Positions 51,159-62,824 of a DNA stretch of 64,000 bases are shown piece after piece; the first letter of the stretch is position 1, and each line of letters begins with the position of its first letter. Location: NCBI RefSeq assembly GCF_024868665.1, contig NC_079900.1, forward strand, positions 24,005,690-24,069,689, read 5' to 3'. The notes beneath the pieces are model-generated. The model was not told where the DNA came from, did not search any database, and saw only the letters and a list, made by a program, of their open reading frames with translations. The translations under genes and the position numbers were made by a program. This DNA comes from Triplophysa rosa (taxonomy: Eukaryota > Chordata > Actinopteri > Cypriniformes > Nemacheilidae).

Positions 51159-54100
51159 GCAAGAGAAGCACACATACGGTGTGACGGACTTCGCACGGCG
51201 CTGCGCAGACCTATCGGCGAATGACATTAAAGTATCGCGAGAGCGATTCAGAAGCACTTATTTTTAATCGGTCTCGCGGCACTTCGAAGTCATACGTCGA
51301 TCGGTCTGCGCAGCGCTGCATGAAGTCGAGCACGCACTGTATTTTATAACGTATGTCAGTGAGCTGTTGCGTTGCATAAATTAGTGTACGTAATAGTGTT
51401 ACACTGCACTGAAGAGATTTCTGAATTTGATTGGGTAACGTAATGATTTTACTATAATGCGAATATTTACTATAGCAAACTGTTGTAAATTGTAGTATAC
51501 TATTATTGTAATCACTAATCACATCTAAGACTTTAGTATTTTGTACTTGTAGTATTGACTATAGAAAGTGGAAATACTATACAATGTACTATAGCAAGAT
51601 TCAAAAACACCGTTTTGCAGTTTACTATAGTAAAGTTTTTCATGTCGGATAATTACCATGGTGTATGCAAATGTAAAAGAAAGTGTTCATCTATACTGGC
51701 TAGTTTATTGCTGCATAATCAGATTATTTTATCTGAACATGGATTGAATCCATTTCCAAATTCAACATTTGATTGAATCGACACGTTTTACTCAGAATAA
51801 CATTCACATCAATTTTGATCCATTTCATATTCGAAAACATTGGGGTGTGTGACTGGCACCTGACGTGAGAATTCATGAGGATGCATGTAAAACGGGTGTA
51901 TTATTGTCTCGCGCAGGTTTTCCAGGTGCAGCGGCAGGTTTTCCTGCAGCTCCGGGTCAGCCAGCGGCAGGTTATCCGGCAGCTCCGGGTCAGCCAGCGG
52001 CAGTAGCAGCTCAGACGGCCTACACCAGCACGTACACCATCGTCCAGCCCTCTGTGGTGGTGGTGGGTGGATGTCCGGCCTGCAGGTGAGCTTGTAACAA
52101 TTCAGTATAAGTCGTCATGAAAACAAAATCTGTTTCACTTTGTCCCGGTGTTGTGTAAGTTTAAGATAGACTGTTTAAAATACCATCAAGGCATACGTCA
52201 AAATGCCCTAATTTTTTTTTAAAAAACAGCATATGCTGGGTTAGGCATGTTTTGATGCTGGTTTGACCAGTTTAAACCAGCTGAGGACCAGCACATGACC
52301 AGCTTAAACCAGCACAAACCAGCATATGCAGTTTTTTTCAACAGGATGTGCCTCTGTTAATCAGTATTTCTACTATAAGAGACACATGTCAACAGTATTT
52401 GACAGTGAAACTTTACATCATGCATGTTTTGTGTGAAGGCAGGGAAATCCATAAATGCAGTAGAAGCCGTTTCTAGAGAATTGACTGTGACCGCGCTAGT
52501 TTCCGCCTGATCTTCTCTGTTCTTCTTTAAGCACATGACAGATCACTGGCTGAGACATAACGGTTGCTAACTCGCTCCTGGAAGTTCACAAGCTTTTTTT
52601 CTCTTTCCTGCCAAACCATAAATAACACTCTGTTTTGCATTAGTTTCAGGAAGATGCAGGCATATCACAAAATAAAGACAGGCTTTATTGATGCCTAGGT
52701 GACTAAAATCAAAAGAATGACAATGTGATATTTACAATTTGGATTATATACTGTACGGTGTGTATAAACCAAAATATGTATATAAATTAGGGCTGTCAAT
52801 CGATTAAAATATTCAATCGCGATTAATCGCATGATTGTATTGAGTTAACTCGTGATTAATCGCAACTTAATCGCACATTTTTATCCGTTATAAATGTACC
52901 TTAAATGAATACTTTTCAAGTTTTTAATACTCTAATTAACATGGGCATGGACAAATATTGATGCTTTATGCAAATGTATATTGTTTATTATTAGTGAAAC
53001 CATACTCAACATAGAGCATGAAGACTAGACATGTTTCAAAGGTCATAGATGTTTTTCAAAGAACTTGTACATGTCTATTAAACACATGAAAAAAAACTGG
53101 AGAAACACATGTTCCCATTACTTCTTTCTTTGCACTGAGCTATTTTCTTACACAAGCATGTTTACATTTTCGCAACTGTGATAGCTCGGTGGAGGCTGTG
53201 TGCAATGCAAGGCATATGTTCAAACGGAAGCTGCCTGGCCGCGGCAATCATGTTGTGTGCACTATCGGTGGTCAGTGGGCTAATTTTGAATAGTGCCTCT
53301 CGTCTGTCTTCATGACGGTCAAAGCGTACGACCGTAGTTTCCAGTGTGTGTCAAAATAATGAGCCGTGACCCCCAGGTAGCTATGGTTACTGAGGGAAGT
53401 CCAGTAATCTCTGGTGAGCGCAACCGTGTTTGTCTGTCTTATCGCCTCCGCGACTTTCGCTTTCTCCTCTTCGTAAGAGTCGTGAATCTTGCTTGTAACA
53501 GTGGCTCTCGAAGGTAGTTCATATGTGTAATCGTTAGATGCGATGCGAATAATTTCAAGTAGACCCTCGTCCTCCACTACATTAACTGGCCTACATGCTG
53601 TAGCCACCCATTTAGCTATCTATGTGGTGAGTCTGTTGCTTGTGGAGTTGTCCATCCGTCTCTGCTGAAAACAATCTAGTGTGGTCTGCCGCGAGGAGGA
53701 GAGCTCTCTGCGTCAGTTGTATGCTTCGCCATCAAGTGATATTTTAAACTCGACGTGCTGCGGAGATAACTTAATTCACATCGACAATAAATGCAGATCA
53801 CTTTAGTCTTGTCGACAGAACCATCAGACATCGTTTTATATATGAATTTTACGTTCAGAAGACCTATTTATTTCTCCATTTCTATTTGCTGCTGCATCGT
53901 TTACTTTCTCAAACTACGGGCAAGGCCAAGGCTCAAACAGAAAATGCGCGCTGCGTTAATCGCACGTTAATAAAATTAGTGCCGTTAAAAGGAATTTGCG
54001 TTAACGTGCTGTTAATTTTGACAGCCCTAATATAAATATATGTAACTTGTGTTTTAAGGACAGTATTTTAAAGTACTGAAGCTGTTTGTTCATGTCTCTG

Positions 54101-54176
54101 GCCTTAAACTGGACTTTGACCTGTTGAGAGATGTTGACACAGTTTTAATATACAATCAGTTCCTGCTTGGGCATGT

Positions 54177-54256
<80 letters not shown>

Positions 54257-54630
54257 ATTGAAGGCCTGTTCTGGACTCTGTGGAAAGATGTTGGCAGAAT
54301 TTCTGAGGAAAAACATGGAGTGCTTGGCAGAGAAGAGAATCACATATGAGACCTCTTTAATATTTCAATTATATCTTTAAGAAAGAGTTTGAATGGAGAG
54401 CAAATTGAGACTTACTGCTGAGGAACAAACGTTTGATTGACATCATTCTTTATAGCATTCTACTCTTTCTGTAAACTGACTTTTTGTGTAATGAGTTTTA
54501 GAAGAAAGTGTCCTGATGACAAAAAATGTGTTTTTGCTGATGTTTTAGAGTGTTTGTGCTTTTGTGAGATAAACAAACACAACAGGAAGGTAAAAGCAGC
54601 AGCACGCTGATTCTGTCCAAACCACAGACG

Positions 54631-54693
<63 letters not shown>

Positions 54694-55238
54694 CGGTCAC
54701 ATAACAAGAGTCACGGTCAGGCTTATGACTGCAGTGATTTCACCATGAACTTTGCCTCATTCTTCAGATCAGTGTAATGACCGGTTACAGCAAACGTCTT
54801 CGCAAAAACAACACATTGTGCTCTTAAAATATCTCATTTTAGGGTTTAACAAAGTGTTTCATGTTCTCATCTCATGAATAAACTGAATGGTCAGAATTGT
54901 CTTAAAGGGATACTTCATAAACAGGACTCCACAGGCTGACAGTCATTTCTGAGTTATCCGGAGAAGAGTTTTTCGACAGAGAATGACTTTTGACCTTGTC
55001 TGGCAATACATCTCACTGTTTTTTTTCACATTTTCCCAATCAAAGCTGGATTTGTTTGTCAGTGTGTTGTTGATAAATGACTGATGTGATGTGTGGTCTG
55101 TGCAGGGTCGGTGTGCTGGAGGATGATTTCACCTGTCTGGGAATCATGTGTGCCATATTCTTCTTTCCTCTGGGAATTCTCTTCTGTCTGGCCCTGCGTC
55201 AGAGGAGATGTCCAAACTGTGGAGCCACATTTGGCTGA
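51020..55238 (+). CDS. bri3: brain protein I3 (Bri3), complete, three exons
   Basis: Small lysosomal/endosomal membrane protein of uncertain function. Exons 51020-51158, 51917-52085 and 55106-55238 give 146 residues (human 125). The ATG starts [15 protein letters not shown], matching the family. Then an Ala/Pro-rich region, GGCPACR (first CxxC), a hydrophobic helix around [17 protein letters not shown], and the end [11 protein letters not shown] (second CxxC), a LITAF-like layout. The first intron has a GC donor (CAAG|GCAAGA). Exon 2 has a tandem repeat absent from mammals as I recall them. Neighbours are tecpr1 (divergent) and baiap2l1 (convergent). Confidence 0.96.
51159..51916. other. bri3 intron 1, with hairpin
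   Basis: Holds a 30-base inverted repeat (arms 51187-51216 and 51299-51327). The rest is AT-rich. No exon. Confidence 0.6.
51187..51327. repeat. bri3: inverted repeat in bri3 intron 1
   Basis: Left arm gactt...gcgctgcgcagacc and right arm ggtctgcgcagcgc...gaagtc. About 30 bases per arm with an 82-base loop. Could be an old MITE or a structured RNA. Confidence 0.6.
51917..52085 (+). CDS. bri3: bri3 exon 2, with tandem repeat
   Basis: Encodes two copies of an [15 protein letters not shown] unit (about 33 bases each), then [21 protein letters not shown]. Acceptor gcgcag, donor cag|gtgagc. Confidence 0.94.
52215..52345. repeat. CAGCATATGC palindromic tandem repeat
   Basis: Repeated ccagcatatgc, gaccagctta and aaaccagc blocks in both orientations. 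A common fish foldback repeat. Confidence 0.6.
52798..54029 (-). mobile_element. hAT element with transposase remnant
   Basis: Ends tagggctgtcaatcga and ttaattttgacagcccta are inverted. Exact 8-bp duplication atataaat at 52790-52797 and 54030-54037. On the minus strand it has a BED zinc finger piece near 53800-53720 (KVICIYC ... [12 protein letters not shown]) and a piece of catalytic domain (53607-53272). The C-terminal half is gone. Confidence 0.88.
53272..53607 (-). pseudogene. hAT transposase catalytic fragment
   Basis: Reads [40 protein letters not shown] and [10 protein letters not shown], as in ZBED-like hAT transposases. Lacks the C-terminal dimer part. Confidence 0.75.
54176..54256. 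repeat. (GA)n microsatellite, interrupted
   Basis: GA units with two CAGA interruptions, in bri3 intron 2. Confidence 0.95.
54636..54691. repeat. (GA)n microsatellite
   Basis: About 27 GA units in bri3 intron 2. Confidence 0.95.
55106..55238 (+). CDS. bri3: bri3 exon 3
   Basis: Encodes [13 protein letters not shown], the membrane helix and the ending CPNCGATFG plus TGA. Acceptor gtgcag. Confidence 0.95.
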
Positions 55239-56295
55239 AGGGACCAAAAACCCAGTCCTCGTCTTTTTTTAGAGTTCAGTTTTAAGCATCAGCGTCATTT
55301 ACTGTATATGTAATCACCGCACATCTATAATGCCAAATGTCGCTTTCGTACTATGATAATCGAACCATCACAAGAGTAAGCAGCCTGTCAAGAAGATGTG
55401 ACACGCTGCTCATCCTCATTTTTAACTTTAATATGCCTTGCAAGCACTATTTGCTGATTTTTGTTTTTCTTTTCTTTATATAAAACTTTGGATCATATTA
55501 AAGCCAGTCATCGATTCACTAGTGCCTTCGTGATGGCAGAGAAACCATGAAGCGAATGAGGTGGACTCGCTGGGAGTAATTCCCACACAGCTCTGGATCA
55601 CAACAGACTCGCTTTCCAGTAATGTGTGCGTCACATAAATGAAACCGAGCCGGATGATTTATTTCCTTGGGTGATTTTCAGTTTCATCACTGAATGTTTC
55701 AGGCTTACGAGAATATGTTCAAACTTTGCATCACCCGTTTTCTTCCTCATATTTTTGTTGAGTGTTCCAGCCATGTGTCTCATCACATCACATCACATCA
55801 CATCACATCACATGTCTTAGTCTTGATAAGATCAAAACGTCACATTTAACTTCTCTTTTATTCGTACTTTGTGCTTTCAGTAGACACTGTGGTATTTGTA
55901 TATCTTGGATTTCTTTCTTCATGCCGTCTGTTGTTTTGGGGGCCATGTTTTTCTTGTACTGCACTGATTTTCAATGTCATACCAGTTGAGGTCTATTGAA
56001 AGAAAGTTGTGCAGATTCACTCGAGGTCCTCCGTCTAGTTAAAAATGAAACCTGCAATAAACAAGTCAAGGTGGCACCTAAATATATAACGTGTCACCCG
56101 AGGACACGTAGAGTTACTCTGACAATGGAATTGTTTTTCTTCCAGTGACCGACAATCAGTCTCGGCCGTGTTCAAACCAGTGGGATTTTCTTCATGATGT
56201 AGGTCGAGTCGCACCGCACAGTTGGCATGCTGTTATAATCGCTTCTAACTTTTTTTACATTAAGAGATTGTGAATAAATCCTACAAGTGTTGCCC
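55239..56295 (+). other. bri3: bri3 3' untranslated region (end inferred)
   Basis: AATAAA at 56056-56061 and at 56273-56278. The longer end is used here; the shorter is equally possible. Confidence 0.4.
55781..55813. repeat. (CATCA)n minisatellite
   Basis: Six to seven CATCA units in the bri3 3' region. Confidence 0.9.
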
Positions 56296-56515
56296 TTTGT
56301 CTCTGTGTTGATGATAATAGTAATGGATTTCTTTCAAAAGCCAATTCAATAATTGTGTTGAATTTCCATGCGTATGGAATATGTTTAAGGGCCAATACCA
56401 CGGCAACAAATGCTGATTTTTTTAATACCATTTTGGTAAACCTAACAGACATTTTTTTCAATTCCAATTTTCAGTAAATAAAACGATCATTCCAGCAACA
56501 TTCAACAGTAGGCTT

Positions 56516-56720
56516 AAAGGGACAGTTCAACCCAAAATTAAAGTTCAGTCATCATTTATTCACCCTCATGTGGTTCCAAACCTGTATGACTCTTTCTTCA
56601 GTGGAACACAAAAGAAGATATTTTGAGAAATGTCTCCGTGGTTTTGTGTTTATACAATGGAAGTCAATGGTGTTTTTATAATATCTTTTGTGTTTTGCAG
56701 AGGATGCGTAAATGATCAAA
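56516..56720. mobile_element. MITE fragment
   Basis: aaagggacagttcaaccc ... gtcatcatttattcaccctc, the same family as 47048-47420. Confidence 0.5.
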
Positions 56721-57399
56721 TAATTTCCATTTGGATTAACTGAACCTTTATGAAATATTCTTTGTAATGTGTCGTGTGGTCTAATGTGTAAGCGAGTTGC
56801 AGTTTGTTTGGGAAAGCTGAGCTTACTGTAAAGTCTTTTCAAAGCATGTGTTCCTGTATATCATTAAAAATGGCTGAAATTTTTCCTTTGAAAACCCACA
56901 CAACAACATTATGCATAAACATCCTTATTTTTAAAACTAGCTCTATTCAAACTCAAAAATGGAAAAAGCTATATTAATTTTTGGGTTCTGATGGTTACCT
57001 AGTAGCTGTTTTTGGGCTCTGTATGCTTCATTGGGAGCTGCGTTAAGTAAACAATTAACATGTAAAATAAAACAAAATGTAGGCGCAACATGCAAAGTTC
57101 ATTAAGAACAGGAATTGCACCACCGAGCGCCCACTTGAGACTGCAGCTTTTGTTACATATTGTTATCTTTACACGTTAACTATGCAAAATCTTGATCATT
57201 TTACAACCTAGTTTGTGCTTTATAATTTCAGCATAAGTACAAGGAAAAAACAGCCTATTTAAATATTGACCTCGCAGATAAAAGCCTTGTAGATACAAGG
57301 TTTGATAACCACACAGTGATACTTGCACCTATTATTCCACTATTATTCCTATAATTCCAACTTTAAATGACTTATGTAAATCATTGATTCTAAGCAAAA

Positions 57400-58568
57400 C
57401 ATAATTAGACATAAAATATTTTTTATTTTTATACAGCAGTGATGTAGAAGATTAGGTCAATATCAACAGGAAGGTGCATTGCTACAATCAAAGCCAAATA
57501 ACAGTTTCCCCGAAGCATTAAGAGAAATAAACCGCTGTCCATTAACCAACAATCAACTCAGTTTTGAGACAAACTTGATAAAAGCAGTTTTTTTTCTAAA
57601 AGAATTTGATCACTTGCTAAAAGACAATTTCAGCTAAAAACTCTTTGGAAGCAAAACTTGTATTAGTGAGGGCCAGCTGACCGAGTTAGCCAGCTAACTC
57701 TAGTAAACGGCATTACTCAAAACATGGCTGTGCTTTTCTACTTACTGTTCCCAAGCTTTACATTATATCTGGATCATAGCGCTTTAATTCACTTCCAAAT
57801 ACTTCAACGTTCTCACATATCCATCGGCTCAAGCCAAGCCCAAGTTCACGAAGAGTTTAAAGAGTAGTGTCCGGATTAATATTCAGACAGCATACACCAT
57901 AAGCATCATTTTCCATCAGAACTCATGTCGGGATTTCAGTTCACATCACTATCATCAGGAATTTTCTGTAGATTCCCATCTAGTCGTGTACAAGCTCTTG
58001 ACAATGATTAAAAAAAATAAAAAAGGCTAGCTCACCCAAAACTCTCTTCATCCTCACATCGTTCCAACCCTTTGATGTAACACCATACAGATTTTTCCCC
58101 ACACGATGAAAGTGGATGGGGACTAGGAACATCTAAAGTCACCATTCACTTTCACTGTATGGGATAAAAACTGTCGGGACATTATTTTGGACATTTGTGA
58201 GTAAATGATGAGATGTTTTTTGGATGAACTATCCCTTTAAGACCACATTCACTCTCCTACTATTTACCCAATGATACCTCCAACAACTGGAAGTGGAACA
58301 TCTGACTCTAGCGATCCTCACAATTGATTTCATCTCTATGTACACATTTTCTCGCACACACACACATATATAGAGAGAAAGGCCTAGCTCTAAAAGCAAG
58401 AAACATAAATAAAGTGGTTCAACAGTATATGGTGCATGTGTGCATTATAAACACAGCATCCTCAGAGGAGACGTGGTCCAGTCCCAGCCCTGCAGAGATG
58501 CATGTATGAGGGCGTCCAGTTGACTGTAATATGCACTGTGAATGCATGAAGGCCGTCTGTGGTGATGA
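57400..58568 (-). other. baiap2l1: baiap2l1 3' untranslated region (end inferred)
   Basis: AATAAA on the minus strand at 57427-57422. The MITE piece 58023-58240 lies within. The end is inferred only from the signal. Confidence 0.35.
58023..58240. mobile_element. MITE fragment
   Basis: Inverted ends: ctagctcacccaaaactctc at left and a mirror gatgaactatcccttta at right. Lies in the baiap2l1 3' region. Confidence 0.5.
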
Positions 58569-58641
58569 TCAGATGTTGGGAGCTGATCTGTCATTGGTCA
58601 CTGTGGGTCGGAGTTTCACTGTAGCAAATGGATTTCCTCCC
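58569..58641 (-). CDS. baiap2l1: baiap2l1 last exon
   Basis: 73 bases. Encodes [21 protein letters not shown] and the stop TGA (58571-58569). Acceptor gtctttag. Confidence 0.93.
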
Positions 58642-59078
58642 CTAAAGACATCAAAAAAATGTCAATCACACGCCTCAAACAAGTCGCATGATGTGCAGCA
58701 CAAACGTTACAGGACAGGTTATGTGCCAATTTATAATCCTTATTTTGTTCCAATGGTAATAGTGATGGTTGACTTGGCACAAGCACCACTTCTACATTTT
58801 AAAAACATATCATCATCTACAGTTTGCAAACCGTTGAGATTCTCTCTGACGTCTGTATTCTTCTTAAGATGTTTCCTGATGTAAAACTATCCAAATCAAA
58901 AATTCGTCCTTGTCTGACCGTCTGTCAAGAATCTGTGTCACTGTGCACTTCTTTTGATCGGATTTATGTACTCGCAGGTTCAGCAAACTTTGATTTTTTA
59001 ACTCACCGATTACAGCAACTGTTTGATTCATACTCACCCTAAAACAGGATGCTTCGGCAGCCCGTTTGACTGAGACAC
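58569..59078 (-). CDS. baiap2l1: BAI1-associated protein 2-like 1 (Baiap2l1), last two exons
   Basis: I-BAR/IMD, SH3 and WH2-like adaptor of actin-rich membranes (IRTKS). Only the C-terminus is here. Exons 59078-59038 (41 bases, [14 protein letters not shown]) and 58641-58569 ([19 protein letters not shown] then APNI and TGA) join in frame. The second exon holds the WH2-like motif and the family ending. The I-BAR and SH3 exons are right of the window. Confidence 0.93.
59038..59078 (-). CDS. baiap2l1: baiap2l1 penultimate exon
   Basis: 41 bases, phase 0 to phase 2. Acceptor cttgtag, donor tagg|gtgagt. Confidence 0.85.
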
Positions 59079-59839
59079 CTACAAGAAACAAAAAACAGAA
59101 ATGTTACAAATCTACAGAGCAGATGACAGTGCTGCTTTCATCAGACAGTCTGGAATCGCAGAAATGTGTTCAGTTCAGCAGGTGAATACACAGTAAAACA
59201 TTTAAAGCCCTATTCGGATAGTTCGGATTGTTTCTCATAAGGACGTCTGTAAAAATAAATCTGCATGGCTCCTTGTTGATGAAACTTATGGATTCGGACA
59301 AACATAAATTCACGGTGTAGGTGTGAGTTTGTAATCCCGTGAACCCGGAAAATGCACTTCTCACGTGTTCAGTCGCATGGCAATTCGCACGTATTTAATA
59401 ATTATAATGGAATAAAAACGATTTTCGATCGAGACACTTTTCTCTTAATCATTCCCAAGTCACGCCATTGGACGGTTTAGTAAAAGCGCTGAAAAACAAA
59501 CAAACGAACGAACAAAGTGTCGGCCCATTCAATTCAGCGCTGCCTTATGTTTATGAAACTTCAAGCTCATTCAGACTCCTCCACATTTGACGTTGTAATG
59601 TCAAAATAGGTTCTTGTGTGATTGTTTGCAAAAACACTCCGAACAATATATAAATTATGATCGTATTGCTTGATCTGCCCATGGTGTCTTCCCATTGGCT
59701 CATTGCTTGACTAGCTAAGGAGGCGGCGCTCTCCTGGGTCTGGCGAGGTGCTGTTTGGTGATATTTTTAGTAGGCAATCAGAAAAGAATTGTCTCACGAG
59801 TTCCGATTTGGGCAATAATGTGTATAATGAACCGTTTTG

Positions 59840-60186
59840 GACCCGCAAATCGCAGTTTTAATTAAATTATTTTGGACCATACCGTCACTGAAACTGCCTT
59901 GGCCATTCGGCACTATAAATACGGCAGTGGTATGGCGCCTGGCGGCAGCGAGCTGGCGGATGACGTCACTCGCTTCGGTCGCTCATGCTGGATTGGGTGG
60001 GGGATGCATGCGTACGTGTCTTTTGCATTCGCGTTGCATGCATTCGCATTTATAATACGTCCGTCTAAGTGGCCAACGCCTCCGTTACGGCCCCATACGT
60101 TAGCGGCAAACATGTCCGTTACGGCCCCATACGTTAGCGGCCCACCGGGAAAACGCCCGGTACGCCACATGGCCAGTCCGCCCCTG
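59840..60186. mobile_element. hAT-like repeat, right end
   Basis: Right end ccagtccgcccctg at 60173-60186 with ggcccaccgggaaaa before it; same family as 34295-34618. The left border is degenerate and no target duplication was found. Confidence 0.55.
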
Positions 60187-62170
60187 ACGTGAAGGCCTAC
60201 ATGTTAATGTAAGTGTGTTGCTAAAATCTGAGTGTTTGATAGACTTCTGTTTAGAAAACCTCTCTCTTTCTTCTGTGTATCTAACTCGCACTTTAAATGA
60301 TTGATTGTAAAAATGATTGTATTTCTGTATTTTCAAATGACAAATTACTTGTATTTTAATTAAATACATTTTATGAGTAAGTATTTGTAATTTGTAACTA
60401 AATGCTTTTTGGTGTATTTGTGCCCATCTCTGCGTCCCTATGAGACACAATTACCGTCCGAATAGGGCTATAGAGCTATAATTGGGAAGAGCCATTGTTC
60501 GCTGGTTGCCCGCTGCGCAGTTCATACTACACAGTCAGTAAAAACCGAATTGAACCTCGAAAGTCTCATGAAACATCAGTCAGATGTTGAAATGATCTCA
60601 AAACATTTCAACATGAAAGAACATGACAGCAGCTGTTCAGCTGTTCAGCTGTTCAGCTGCAGCTGTGGTGAAATGTTGCTAACATGCAGCAGTCATACAG
60701 GTCTGATGGCAGTCAAGGTGTGGAATGTAGTCCTGCAGGAAATGCTTGTCAGAGTATATATGTTCAAGACATTGAACACTGTGATGCATGACAGCCCACA
60801 TCATCTGATTTCTTCAGCAGGAAGCAGTTAATCTGTTAACATGTAAAAGTTCAAACCAAAATGCTTTTTATTCAGATTCATGATAAATATGTATATGCAC
60901 ATGCAAACACATAGCACATAACAGGTGGTCATAGCAAGCAAAATAACACAAAAATGTGACTCTCAATGGGTCCTTCGAGTCTTGAGTGACCAGATTTGAC
61001 GTTTCTCCCGTCCCCCCATATTTCACATTTACTGTGTTTGTTTTGGTACCAATTTCAAGGAATAAAATGTGTGCTCTCTCTGTTATAAACAGATAAAACC
61101 GTTTCACTTCAGAATATGTTTATTTACCCGCTGTAGACATTTGGATTACTTTAACGATGATGGGTGTGCTTTTTCGAGCTTCAACAAAAACAAAAAACAG
61201 TGTTATTTATATCAAATTATTTGAAATATTATCATAAATCATACACATCTGCATGGCAAAGAAATCAAGTATTTCTTCAGGAGGGAGGACTACAAAAGGA
61301 GGCTCCACGTAACCGAAGTTTGTAGTTGGCCATGGTGTGAACTGTAAATACTGTATATTTATATCCATTTTTTTCCACAGAGGTGTCCACATTTTACTTT
61401 GGGATTAAGCAGCAGCGGAGTTTATATCCTGACTCGATGCCTCACTGGCTGCCTATTTACCCTAACAATCCCTCTTTTAATGCAAATCATTGGCATTCTT
61501 TTTCAACCACTTTAAAACGTCTGATCACATAAAAAGTACTAGCACACCCCATATCAACATGTGTCATTTGTGGTACCACATTGCATAAATGTAAAGGTTA
61601 GGCTCAATCCTTTTCCTACAGGCATTATATTCTATGACTGAAATGAATCTGTACAGATGCACAAATGTTTTACAAGACAAATGTAAGTTGCGTAACTCAA
61701 TATGAACAGTGATGCCACTGAACACTGTCAGGCTGAGATCACGAGTACTGACTCTGTCTGTCCACTAGAGAGCAGTAGTGTACTGTAACTCAACACAACT
61801 TTTCATTCATATAGTGGTCAGCTGACACATGCACTGCTATTGTCCAGTGCACATTACTCCCAAAACTTTTCACCGTGCCCACATAACCATCTACTCAAAA
61901 TGTGCCAAAGATAACTAAACAGTAACTTTGTCATGTAAAATATCAGTCATTTTCTAAACTGGACTTAAGGTTCGTTCACACCAAGAACGCTAACTATACA
62001 ATTGTTATAAAACCATCTTTCGTCGGTGTGGATCCCAATAAAGTTATCTTCACGGAGTTATCATTCTTGCTTTTAGACTGCACACTGCGATTCAAACTGA
62101 CAGATGATAATCTCAAAAGAATGCAAATGCTCATCTGTTATCTGTCTTGCTTTCTCTTTCCTTCCTTTTG

Positions 62171-62824
62171 CTATCGTGCAAACAGAAAACCAGGCAGGGA
62201 GCATTTTTCACCCAAAGCTTTCAACGGCGAGTGCTCAAAACCCCTGACCTTCACTGTTCGGGGAAAAGTACAGCCCCTCCTGCCTGACGGCCAGGCAGGT
62301 TTTATGAAGAGCGTCCACGCGGAGAGCCAAGCTTTGCTGGAGTCATCCAATGGCACGGGTCCCAGGCTCGCCACAGCCATGAACCCACTCTCGGTGGGGA
62401 AGACAGGTGCCAAACAACAGGGTTTTACACCTAGAAATTTGGCTCGAGTGCCTCTGTCGTGTGCAAAATAAGAAGGGCAGGATATCGCCAGGGAGGTGCA
62501 GTCGCCGGTGCACGGCAGCGTAAACAAATGGGCGGGTGCTTGTGGTACGATCTGTCTGGAGCTGTGAGCCGGTTTCAGGTTGAAGTCCGTGTGGAATTCC
62601 ATCGGAAAGGTTGAGCCGTGGCCCGGATGTGTACGTGTGACGGGAGGCGGGGGCTCGTCGGTGTGTTTGGTGAGCCATGAATATTTCACTGTGCCTAGAG
62701 AGGAGTATCCTCTTTCACAGGCCGGCAATTCAGCTCTGCTACCCCGCAAATAACACAAATCAGGGCTCCTGCAAACAACACGTGCGCTCTGTGCTAATGC
62801 TAGATAGCCAGTTGGTTCATTCAA
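62171..62824. other. GC-rich intronic stretch, open on both strands
   Basis: Long open frames of 217 codons (-) and about 147 codons (+) overlap. Neither protein is recognised, and the local GC content is higher than the surrounding intron. Could be a conserved noncoding region, a retro-copy or an unknown exon. No function claimed. Confidence 0.3.

Noticed and set aside
59840..60186. Complete hAT element with target duplication
   Set aside because: Right end is clear, but no matching left end or 8-bp duplication was found.
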